From: Nageia nagi
Lineage: Eukaryota > Pinophyta
Assembly (NCBI GenBank): GCA_050084985.1
Contig: JBITNC010000001.1
Span: forward strand, 158,658,001-158,722,000
DNA: 64,000 nt
Reading direction: 5' to 3'
The notes beneath the pieces are model-generated. The model had not been told where the DNA came from, did no database searches, and was given only the letters and a program-made list of their open reading frames with translations. Both the position numbers and the translations under genes were made by a program. The first letter of the stretch is position 1. Each line of letters opens with the position of its first letter. Shown piece by piece: positions 36,442-46,699 of the stretch.

Positions 36442-37595
36442 CTGCACAAAAAGCAATTTGATTTTTAGTAGTTACTCTAAAACATTACAAATCGAATTAA
36501 TTTCTGGCAAAGACTATCCAGCTTTCTAAGTCTCTCCTTTTTACGCGTAAACTTGTAGAGGGAAGGAATTAATTTCTGGCAATGTGTGGGGAAAACGTTG
36601 GATATGCAAGGAACGTTCGGTGGATTTTAACATTGCACGAAACAAAACGAACTTAGCGATGTGAGTGTGAATGTTAATTTGGTCGAAACAGTTTATATAA
36701 ACTTTAAAAGACATCATATCATATATCATATTGTACTTACTGTGATTGTACCAGATATACATGTTTTGCTGTAATGAGATTTTACATTCAAGAGAATGAT
36801 GATTAATTTTGACAATTTACAGAACTTTTGAATTTTGTTGGAATCGTTTTGCGATTTGAATTTATTTAATAATTGACCAGTTAAGGATGGGTAACATATT
36901 GGGATTTAAAATATTAATTTTTATTTGTAAAAATATTTTAAAATTATATGGAATGAAATAGAATGAAATTCTTTCAATACAAATTTTAAATTTTATTTGA
37001 AAAGAAAAAAAAAAATTTTGTAAATTTTATTTTGAAACATTAATTTAATAGTTGTAAGAAAAAATAAGTCTGCCAAATACTCATGCATACATAAATAACA
37101 TAAAACGAAATGGATAAAGTAAGAGGATATAGTGTTTATATTCATCAACAACATTGTACCCTAATGTCATGTAAGAGCAAAGCTATAAATCATGGCAAAG
37201 GTATATAGAACAATATGCTAAATAATATGAGTAAGAAAATCAAAGACACGAGTAACATAACTTAGTTATTCTAACATTAGAGAAAACTTCAACCCTAATG
37301 AAACTATACTAGTAAAATATTTCATGATGTGAATATTTTCCTCCTCCTTTTTTGTAAAAAATGCTACAAATATACTTGCAACCTAACAAATATGAAACGA
37401 AGGAATGGAACATATTATGGAAGTAAACACCAATTAAAATAATGAGGATCATATTCATCAAAAAGGACTTATAAGAGAATATAATGGAGTTGATATATAT
37501 ACATGTGTCAAAATCAATAATATCAAATATTATTGTGTAAAACATTGTTGATAAAAAAAAAATTATTGTAGGAAGAATTTTGAAAGGGCCCCAAC
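36442..37595. other. No recognisable gene; short duplicated word beside the GST fragment
   Basis: The place where GST exon 1 should lie was read on the minus strand and does not resemble it. A 16-base direct repeat aattaatttctggcaa occurs at 36495-36510 and 36567-36582. The GC content near 36400-36660 is higher than the surroundings, suggesting this block came with the GST fragment. From 36800 onward it is ordinary AT-rich spacer. Confidence 0.45.
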
Positions 37596-37599
37596 CCTT

Positions 37600-38470
37600 T
37601 TAAAAAAGCATCAAAATTTGATTTGAGTTCTAAAAAGTCATAGGGAATAATACATTTAATACTCCATAGATCATCACATATAAAGATAAAGCACTTAAAA
37701 GTTAGGTTCTTACTAGAAAAACCAAATAGAAATACTAATATATGAACATAATCTACATGTTTACTAAAAATAAAAAATTGGAACCACACACCAACAAAAT
37801 ATTAGTTAGCCAGACCTTTGATAAATCATCATGGCTTCAAAATTTGCCTTGCATTCTTCTTTCTTTATCAAGCTCAAAAGTTTTATCTTTATATATGCTA
37901 CAAAATATTGAATTTGGCTCACCAACTTAGACAAATATTTGGAGCTCACCTTTAGTGATACCACCAATGAGTCAATAATTAATAGGTTAGAGCTGAACCT
38001 TTTTGTTGCAAAGAAAAAGTCCTCTCTATTTAAATTTTTTCATCCTTCATCTTCTTGTTTTTTTTGGATTGCACTTATTCATCATTTAAGGCTTTCAAGT
38101 TTATATGTTTTAGAGATTTAGCTGATCTAGTACTCTCACCATCAACAAAGTTAAAATAAAACTCAATCCTTACCTCCTTGGCTTCAAGAACTGATAGTTT
38201 CCTTTATGAATAATATTTTTCTCACTTCAAAACTATCTTTGTTGTCTCTTCCATATACACTTCTCATAATTCACTGGAGATATGGATGTTTGAATCCATA
38301 AGAAGATTCTCACTTTTCTCTTTGATATTATCTATAGAACTAAAACTTATTACCTTCTTCATTTTCTCAACTGAAGATAACAAAGTTAACCTTGATGATA
38401 TTTTCCTAAAAGTGGTAATGAAAACAACTTGACTGTTATTAGATTTTGGTTCTAGTTTTTGTTATTTCAA
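37600..38470 (-). pseudogene. Unidentified degenerate reading frame
   Basis: One minus-strand frame can be followed for about 290 codons with roughly a dozen stops. It includes charged, protein-like stretches: TFRKISSRLTLLSSVEKMKK, DNIKEKSENLLMDSNIHISS, LSVLEAKEVRIEFYFNFVDG and STRSAKSLKHINLKALNDE. The left part is more hydrophobic (YVMIYGVLNVLFPMTF, KGWGPFKILPTII). I do not recognise the family. Composition and the spacing of stops suggest a decayed gene rather than random sequence, but this is a judgement by eye. Confidence 0.35.
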
Positions 38471-41040
38471 AGAATTTTTCTTTACTTCCTTTTTCTTCCT
38501 TAAGACAGAGAGTCTTTTTTTATTTCTTTATATTTCTTTGCATGGTGAAGTCTAATGCTACACATTTACACTTGAAAAGTATTGCATAAGTGATATACTT
38601 AGTCCACCTAAATAATATCCCCAAAAACTTTAGATATGTCAAGATTTAATTGATTATGATATGAGTTTTTTATGCTAAGAGTTAGCGATTTATCCTTTTT
38701 ATTTGATAAATATTTTTGTTATCATATCTTGATATGTTATTTTTCATCTCTATGCTTGCAAAATAAGATGTTAAAATCTAAATGTAATCAAACATAGTAA
38801 GGGAGACCTCAACCTTAGTCCCTCAAGATCCTAATGCCCACAAGTAGGGATGAACCCCAATCTTGGGTTTGAGTACAATCCCAACACATAAATGTATGTC
38901 TACATAAAAGATAATGCTCATATGCTATGATATGGCTCTTATGTGATTATTATGATAATAAATATTAATATAATGATAAATACTATGATCAATATTATGC
39001 TAAACAATATGCTAAGATTTAAGAAAATGATGTAAACCTAGATACATAAAGAATTCTACCTTACCCACAAAACTAATTATGACTTTTTACAATGCAAATA
39101 TAAAGGTATGATATAAATTGACTAAATACAAAGCTAACATGAGTTTAACCTAATATGCATATTACATGCAAATAATTTTGCAAGATAATAAAATTGGCAT
39201 AAAAGGATATAAAGATCCTCCAAATTTCTCCAAGATTATTTCATTATCTCTCAAATATATACCTTTAGATGAAATTATACAAGATAGAAGCAAGCATACG
39301 ATTCAATATATGATGTTTAAACATAAATATACCTCAATTCATATAACATGGGGTAAGATCATTAACCTTGAAGAAGAAGAATATTGACTTCTCTCTCAAA
39401 CCCTAGGAAAACATTCATGAATATTCTCAATATTTAGATATTAACTTCTCATAATGCTTAGAAGATTGATTAAAAAAAAATGTTAAATGGTAGAATTTTT
39501 TGATTTTGATCTTTAAAATTTTCTTTCATAAATAACTATTTTATGATTGGTTAGCCAATGTCTAGTCAATTGGTTGACTAAAAGATTAATAGGTATCTGA
39601 TTACCATTATGATATAAGCGATTTTAACTATTACATAGTAATAAAATTTTGACTTTGATAATTGCTCATGATAATGATTGAATTTTTCTTTTTATAATAT
39701 ACCACCCTACAAGATAAACATATAATTTTAGGGTATCTATAATGATCTCTTTTTGAGCTAAGTTTTATACATAAAAAAGATCTTAGCACAAAATACAAAT
39801 AATGTTATTATGATATTTTTTCATGATTACATCATTATAATATTATATTTTTTTAAAAATGATAAATGATGAATGATAATTTATTGATCAGAAATAATTT
39901 ATGATTATAGGCATGCAAACCTACCAAATGTTAAGGAACAAGCATTAAGTGCCATAAAATATGAATTAGTGTAATATGTCCTAGTTTATTGTAACTTGAG
40001 AAATTATAGTACTTAACTTAATAATAATATTAAATCTCTTGATGTGATCATGTATGTTATGAAACTTTGATCCAATTTATGGAAAACAAAGAAGGCACAA
40101 AATAATACCAAATTTATCCTAGTTTATGGAAACCAAAGAGATAATGCTCAAAATGATAACTTTACCATGATTTATGGAAAGCAAAGTATGATAGTGATAA
40201 CCTTAGTAAAATTTATGGAAAACATGGAGATAAAGATATGATCATAATGCTATTATTTTTCTATTTTATATAAATTAAAGAAATATACTCAAAATGATAA
40301 CTTTTCCCTAGTTTATTAAAAGCAAAGGGTGAATATGCTACCATAATGTATGAAAGAAAAGGAAGAATATATAATGATAATATCTTAAGTTGATGATGTT
40401 TGATATGCTATGTTACCAATTTTTGGGATGTGTTATATTGACATGATTAGATAATGTTTATTGATATCTTTCCTTTCAAATAAGGGTTTGAAGGGAGAAC
40501 AAAGTGAATTCAACAAAATATTGATTGACCATTATAATGATGTTCAAAACTTAGTATATAATAATGATTTTAAATATTTTTTATCAATTTTATTTGATTA
40601 TGAAATGATTTTTCTTTAATAGATCCAACCATATAAAAATCATCAACATAAGTTTGATGAGTATATTTTCCATAGGAAGAATGATAGTCAATAATCAAAA
40701 GATAAACCCAAAAGATTTACTCTATGCCTTTCAGATAAAAATATTGTAACCTAAATGGTTGCATCCTAATGGAGAAGAGGCCCATATGTAGTGATGATGA
40801 TTATGGATTGACTGAAGGCATCGAAATATATATGCCTATAATCATTGGATCTTGATATTTGATGTAAGGTACACTTGATAAAACAATATTAGAAATGATG
40901 ATGATAATGAATGATATATGTAATACTTCAATTCTTGATTTTTTAATTGAAAATGATATAATAATGTAAGCATGATAAATATATATATGCCACATGATGT
41001 GATAGATATATTTTTGATAACATTAATGGTGGTTTTTGAT
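38471..41040. other. No recognisable gene; imperfect 'tttatggaaa' repeats
   Basis: AT-rich spacer with a cluster of imperfect repeats between about 40070 and 40340, where the phrase tttatggaaa(a/c/g)caaag recurs four times or more at spacings near 40-55 bases, and twice more in weaker form (tttattaaaagcaaag). The open piece 39166-39387 on the plus strand is not recognisable. Confidence 0.5.
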
Positions 41041-41609
41041 GGGAACTAATAACCCTAATTAAAAATGACTTGTGATTTCCAATTATAGCCCATGCATTAT
41101 TCAAAAACCTACTAGTTTCCAAAATGCTTACTATACCTCCAAGAACCCTTTGATACACTTAGATCGAGGAAGCTTCACCTTATGCCCTTCTAGGAAAAAA
41201 TGGACAACGATGACACTACAAACCATAAAAATGAACAACTATAGACACCTCCCTTTTGGGTAAAAACAAACAAACTCATCTTAAACAACACAGAAACTAC
41301 CCCTCCATCTCCTCATAAATAAATTATTTGAGTTTGTTAACCATTGCCATGATGTTGTTTAGCCCCACTAGTGGAGCTCCTCTCAAGGATCCAATATCCC
41401 ACATTAGCATTCCCCAAGTCACTCTTACATCCTTATTGGGACCTTATTCTACTACTGGGGATGCCAAAGGCATCTTGTCATTTGAGTCTTTAGATTTCTC
41501 CTTCACCACCACCCTGCTTCTCCTTAGGAAGATGCACCTCCCTCCTTCAACCTCCTTCTCATACATTTGATTTCCTCTAAGAAGTTTGCTCTCAATTTTC
41601 TTTATTATT
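41041..41609 (-). pseudogene. Possible downstream part of the unidentified frame at 41610-42532
   Basis: A 63-codon open piece at 41635-41444 (MGDMDDLMPIIKKIESKLLR, then EVEGGRCIFLRRSRVVVKEK) follows the longer minus-strand frame after a frameshift near 41630. It may be the C-terminus of the same decayed protein. Beyond 41440 the reading is unclear. Confidence 0.35.
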
Positions 41610-42532
41610 GGCATAAGGTCATCCATATCCCCCATCTAGCCTTATTTTTTATCATAAACTTTACAATAAGCAAGAAAAGCCCCTTATGCAAGGCAAATTT
41701 AGTTTATCAATTTTGAAAGTCTTTCTCTAATTTCTCTAGCTCCTTAAAGAGAAAATAAGGCACATTAACCCTTTTTAAAAACCAAGTATGATTTAGTATC
41801 ACCAAGTGGTAGCCTCACAACCATGTCATCTAGCTATCCATGGTGAAATAGTTCATAATTGTCCTAGCTACCTTTGGCCATGATTGAGACAAGTCTTCCC
41901 TCAGGATATACTTCTCATCCCACCCAATTATCTTTGATGATGAAAATAAATCTAGTTACATTTGTTGAAAATATTTATCCCTTATGATCTTTAGTCCCTC
42001 ATCTTCCAAGCTACAGATCTTTACTAGGATTGTCATGGTGATATTGAACAAGAAAGTCCCAATTGTTACATACCTATCCACCGAGCTTCTCACCATTTGG
42101 TGATAGATATCCATATAAAAACCATCAAAATGCTCTAAAAAACTCCATTAGCCTACCTTCCTCAAAACCTCTTGGATGTCATCACTTACCAAAATATTTG
42201 ATGGTTTTGGGCAAAGATCCTTGTGTCCTTGATCACCTCCCTTGAACTTAAATTATGTTATTAAAACTATATTTCTTTGCATATGCAATGTAAATTTCTC
42301 CTATAACAATGGAAGCATCTCTATCTAACCCCCTTCTCTTAACTTTTGCAACTCATCCTTCTACTCTTCAAATGTCCAATCATTAGACTTACACCTATCA
42401 TATCATGGATCACCTTCCAACTCTTTCACCTCCCTCATATGAGTGACCTCAAATAATGATGAACTTGATACTCCAAAATTAATGTTGATATTAAGCATGG
42501 GATTGAATGAAATGATATCCTTATTCATGTAT
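41610..42532 (-). pseudogene. Unidentified protein, long single frame with stops
   Basis: From the ATG at 42532 one minus-strand frame runs about 307 codons with about eleven stops and no evident frameshift. Readable blocks: NKDIISFNPMLNINI; MREVKELEGDP; FLEHFDGFYMDIYHQMVRSS; LREDLSQSWPKVARTIMNYF; GYHLVILNHTWFLKRVNVPY followed by FLFKELEKLEKDF; and ALHKGLFLLIVKFMIKNK. Many stops sit where Trp or Gln would be plausible (for example TMDS*MTWL*GYH). The pattern 'YH..(I/L)LNH......VN.P.FL...L', then 'LH.GL..LI', looks like a real conserved domain of a plant transposon-associated protein, but I cannot name the family with confidence. No PMD motif and no polymerase motif was seen beside it. Confidence 0.5.
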
Positions 42533-43200
42533 ACTCTCTAACTCATCCTTTGTCTTGTCTCAAGAGTGGTTTCTCTCCATATGATGTGATAGATATGCTC
42601 AACATGATGTATAGATAATTTGTGATGATTATTTGATAATGATTATGTTGATATGTGATGAGAAACTAGCTCATGATAGGCTAGGAAATGAGTGAATTGT
42701 ACTACCTCAATATTTCAATTATTAGATAACATCAAAAGGAGGAGCAATCTTAGTATCAAGTCCTAAAATATTAAGTAGATGATAACATGTATTGATGAAT
42801 GTTAACAACTGATGCATGTATGAATGCTAAGATGTAAGATAACACTTAGGTTGGTATTTAAGTATTTTATTCAAAGAAGATATGATAAATGAAATTAAAA
42901 AATGGAGAAACAGGATGAAGTAATGAATATATTAATGTTGTTTTTGACATGGTTGATGATGATGATATTGATTTTGATGATGTTGATCATGAAACAAAAC
43001 ACAATGATGTAAATATAGACATGATTCAAGCATCATTCATGATGAAACTTTCAAAATATTTTGTTTAAATTTTTAACTCATATATATCATTCTCCTCTAC
43101 ATGGATAAGGCACATAAAATCATGATATGAAGTTGACCATGCAACTTCATGATAAATTTTACTTTATAATGTTGGTATGGCACCCATTTGATATACAATA
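42533..43200. other. No gene; GAT-rich low-complexity block
   Basis: A GAT/ATG-rich imperfect repeat lies at about 42590-43040, densest at 42955-42995. No coding signal. Confidence 0.5.
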
Positions 43201-43209
43201 TATCTAGGA

Positions 43210-43395
43210 AAAGGGTCTCTAGAGATCTCCAAATACTGATTCATTGGTGCTATAAAAATTTTTATTGTAATTTCTTATTTATGAATCATATATTGGACTA
43301 TATGTCTCAATTACATACATGCATTAGTGTCATGAACAAGTTTTCTATGATAGTTACAAAATTCATATTCTTTGTATCATGATATTTTTTATGCA
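43210..43395 (-). pseudogene. gag: Gypsy gag C-terminal remnant
   Basis: The minus strand reads EFCNYHRKLVHDTNACM followed by *LRHIVQYMIHK, aligned with EEFCNYHKTTRHLIKNYMVL of the gag at 4292-4525. It is a third sequence of this gag type in the window. The rest of the element, to the right, is cut by the copia LTR at 43661, and little can be read between 43400 and 43660. Confidence 0.5.
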
Positions 43396-43660
43396 TATGA
43401 ATTGTCCTTGATTTTGGAAAACATTATAATATTTTCTTCAATAAATCAATAGATAAGAAATAATTTTCAAAGATGGTTCTAAACCCTTGCTAACATTCTT
43501 TCCTATTGATAAATTTCCCATAACCTAAACTCACATCGCTAAAAGTCAAATCTCTATGAAAATGGTTAATATATGCCTTCTTATAATGCCTCAAACTATC
43601 ACTTAAGGTTGTAAGGTGGGGGTTTGAAATCAATCATTAAGCAAAATGGAGGTCATTAGG

Positions 43661-44218
43661 TGAAGGAATACACCTAAATGACTAAATACCTAATTACCAA
43701 GATCATTTGAAAGCTCACTCTACTTCCTTAAGAATTAAGACATAATCTCAAATTAGTATTGACACAAGATGATACCAATATAAAGTGGTTACTCAAAATA
43801 TGGGAGTACATCCACTAATCTAAGATCTTTTTCTCAAAGAACACTATGTTACAACTAACTTTCTTACTTTTACAACCTATATAAGAGCATAAATTTGAAA
43901 CAAACTTGAGTGAGTGATCTCAAGGAGAGGGCCCTCTATTTATAGGAGAAAATCCTCCCTTGGATCTCCCTTTTAACTAGTATACAAATTCATGACATGC
44001 ATCACCCTTTTACCCAAGGTTCATTCTCATGAGATGGAGTGTAGAATGAGTTAAATTATTTTATTCATAAAAACTTAAAAGATATCTAGGAAAGCTTTTA
44101 ATTATTAGTGAATTTACATTATCATATTCATAAAATACTTAAGGTATATAGGGATACCTTTAAGTATTAAGTAAATTATATAAATAGACCTTATAATAAT
44201 TCATTATACGTTCTAACA
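43661..44218 (-). mobile_element. Copia 3' LTR (family copy 4), with internal duplication
   Basis: A 558-bp LTR with ends tgaagg...ttctaaca, homologous to the other three. It is about 55 bp longer because a segment of about 63 bp that includes the U3 palindrome is present twice (about 44051-44113 and 44114-44177). No primer site lies on its left, and a polypurine tract lies on its right, so it is the 3' LTR of a minus-strand element. Confidence 0.85.
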
Positions 44219-44230
44219 CTCCCCCTTAAT
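44219..44230 (-). other. Polypurine tract
   Basis: Minus strand reads ATTAAGGGGGAG against the LTR. It is the least decayed copy of this site in the window. Confidence 0.8.
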
Positions 44231-45297
44231 ATAATATTAGGGTAGAGAAAAGAGGAGAGAAGAAAGAAAGAGTAAGAGAAATCTTTCCTCTAAAGTGATA
44301 CAATCAAAGATAAGAACATTTACATCTTTGAGAAATAACTAAGATCTTAGATTGATTCTCACTACTTTACCACTTGATAAATAGTTTACAATATAATCAT
44401 TAACCATAATGGGTTTTATTGTACAGAGTAGTAATTCAACAATATGTTGACATGATGAGCCTCCATGATCCTACCTAGTCAAAGTAGGTAACTTACACTC
44501 TTAATAACAAACTAACAAGCTACATGCATCTCATAAAATAGATCAGTCAGATGTATCACATAAATATTCATATCAATATAATATAAATGAATCAATTAAT
44601 GCCATCAATAAATTTATCAATAGTGCATTATAATTCATCATGAAGATGCCAAGCCTCTACTCGTAGTCACCCATTGTATAAAAATAAATAAAACGTGTGT
44701 TGATAGACATAAAAAAAGAGCATAAGAACATATGATTTTCCCATATATGGATAATTAAATAGTGTAGAAATGCACATATAGTTCCTCATATATGGAGAAC
44801 TAAAATCATGTTAGCAAAGCCATCATATGCTTAAAAAAGTATAACTAATTCCATACATAGGGTGAACTTTAACCATGAAGGTGTCTATAAAAATATCAAT
44901 ACCATACAACCAAAAAATCCTCCTTAAGATGAAGTTGTCATCACAAATATGAATTCAACAAGAATTCAACCTTCACTCCCCCTTAAGGGCAACTTCACCA
45001 ACCTAATAGATTCCCTAATCTTATAGAATTGAGCTTCAAGAAGGGGCTTAGAGAATAAATTAGTTGTGTTTAGGACTAATGAACAATACTACAATTGTAT
45101 AATATCATCCAAAACCTTCTTCCTGATAAAATATGCTTGGATTTAAAAATGTTTTGTTCTTTGATGGAAAACAAGGTTCTTTTCCAAAGAAATAGTTGAC
45201 TGATTATTTGAAGATATCTGAGATGGGTGAGCTTGCTCATACCCAATTTCTTTTAGAAGATAACTCAACCAAATAGCTTCTTGGGATACAAATGATA
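44231..45297 (-). pseudogene. Truncated copia element: 3' untranslated region and RNase H end
   Basis: Aligns with 23288-24330 of the full-length element. The minus strand at about 45200-45000 reads the RNase H tail (KNLVFHQRTKH with flanking stops). Homology stops near 45297, shortly after 'atagcttcttgggat', so all of RT, integrase, gag and the 5' LTR are gone. This is a 5'-truncated copy, unusual for LTR elements and probably due to a later deletion. Confidence 0.75.
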
Positions 45298-45604
45298 TGG
45301 CTCAAGGTAATGCATAGCAATGATTTATAGCAAATTTATGATTTTTAAAGGTTTTTTTTTTTTTTTTAAATTAATTATTTTTGATCCCTTTGGCCCGAGC
45401 CTAAGTAGCCTAATTTTGCTAGGTTTATTTTTTTTCTTGGTTGGATAGCCAAAATTTTATATCTTCAAGGTATATTTTATATAAATTAGCTAAGTATACC
45501 CCCTAAAAAATTCCAATCAAGTCACCTATGTTTTATATATTTATTTTATTTTGGATAAGTAAATCACCACCTGATATCAAATCCTCCAAAGAAGAAATGC
45601 ACAT
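45298..45604. other. Spacer with poly-T
   Basis: Nothing recognised apart from a T run near 45353-45367. Confidence 0.5.
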
Positions 45605-45878
45605 CTAAAAGATGCTTGATTTATCCCTAAATATGTTCAACTTCTCCCTATAGATACTCAAAATTTCCCTACAGATGCATGACTTCTACTTGTAGATGCT
45701 CAACTTCTCCTTGTAGAAGCTAGATTTCTCCCTATAGATGCTTGACTTCTCCCTATAGACACTCAAATTCTCCTTGTAGATGCTCAACTTCTCCCTATAT
45801 ACACTTGAATTATCCTTGAAAATGCTCAAATTCTCCTTGTAAACACTCAAATTCTCCCTATACATACTCAAATTCTCC
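45605..45878 (-). repeat. 21-bp tandem array (13 units) encoding heptapeptides
   Basis: Thirteen imperfect units of 21 bp with the plus-strand core 'atgctcaacttctccctatag'. On the minus strand one frame reads heptads E(N/K)(L/S)S(V/I)Y(R/K): ENLSMYR ENLSVYK, then ENLSIFK, DNSSVYR, EKLSIYK and so on. Nine units are uninterrupted by stops. It sits in an 84-codon open frame (45940-45686). The preserved frame of a unit that is a multiple of three fits past coding use, but tandem repeats of 3n length are open in long stretches by chance more easily than other sequence. Confidence 0.85.
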
Positions 45879-46055
45879 CAGAAGATGGTTGACTTCATTG
45901 TAGTTATGCCTAGATAAGGTGAATTTTTTTGTACTTCCATAATTATTTTTTGAAAATAGTTTTACAAATCTCATTGTTGGCATTATTATTGTAACATTAT
46001 TTTTGGTAGGTAAATTAACATTGAAAGCTGCATGGAAGAAAGGCCAAAATTCCAT
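45858..46055 (-). other. Unidentified open frame upstream of the heptad array
   Basis: A 65-codon open frame (MEFWPFFHAAFNVNLPTKNN at its start) lies directly upstream on the same strand and overlaps the array frame by about 80 bases in a different frame. A frameshift could join them, giving an N-terminal domain plus heptad repeat. I do not recognise it. Confidence 0.3.
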
Positions 46056-46699
46056 TACAAAAGAGTTAACATGTTAAATTAATCTCAGGCATCAACGCAA
46101 CCATAGCCTTCAGGTACATAACTAATACATCTTCTTCATATAAGGTTCGTAATTGTGAGTTTCAAATATTAATTTTCAATTTGATATTAATGCAAAAAAG
46201 ACTACAAATCCTTAACCTTAACAACTTGAAAATGATAATCAAACAATTCTAAGTGCCCTACTAATCTATGTTTTATTAGACTACTTTAACTTTTAAATCA
46301 TGAATGCTCTACAATCAAATTTTTATTTGATAGATTAACTAATAATACAAAAAATACTACAAATCTTAAACCTCATCAACATGAAATGGAAGATATTTTT
46401 GATGATGAAATGTCTTAACCTCCAATTGATCAATACATGAATGACATTCTAGGTTTAGATTCAATAGAAATTGGGGTAGAGAATACTCCAATCAATATAT
46501 CTAGAAAAGACCCACATATGCCATGTAGTTCATAGTATTCTAAGAGAATCAAGAAAAGTAATAGCAAGTGGGCTATTGGAAGATCATTTTGATATGAATG
46601 GTCTTCCAAATATGAATTTATTGAACTAGTATAGTAAAAAATATTAATAATCCAATAACAGAGTGTCGATGTGTTTCTTATTCATGGAAATTAGGTAGA

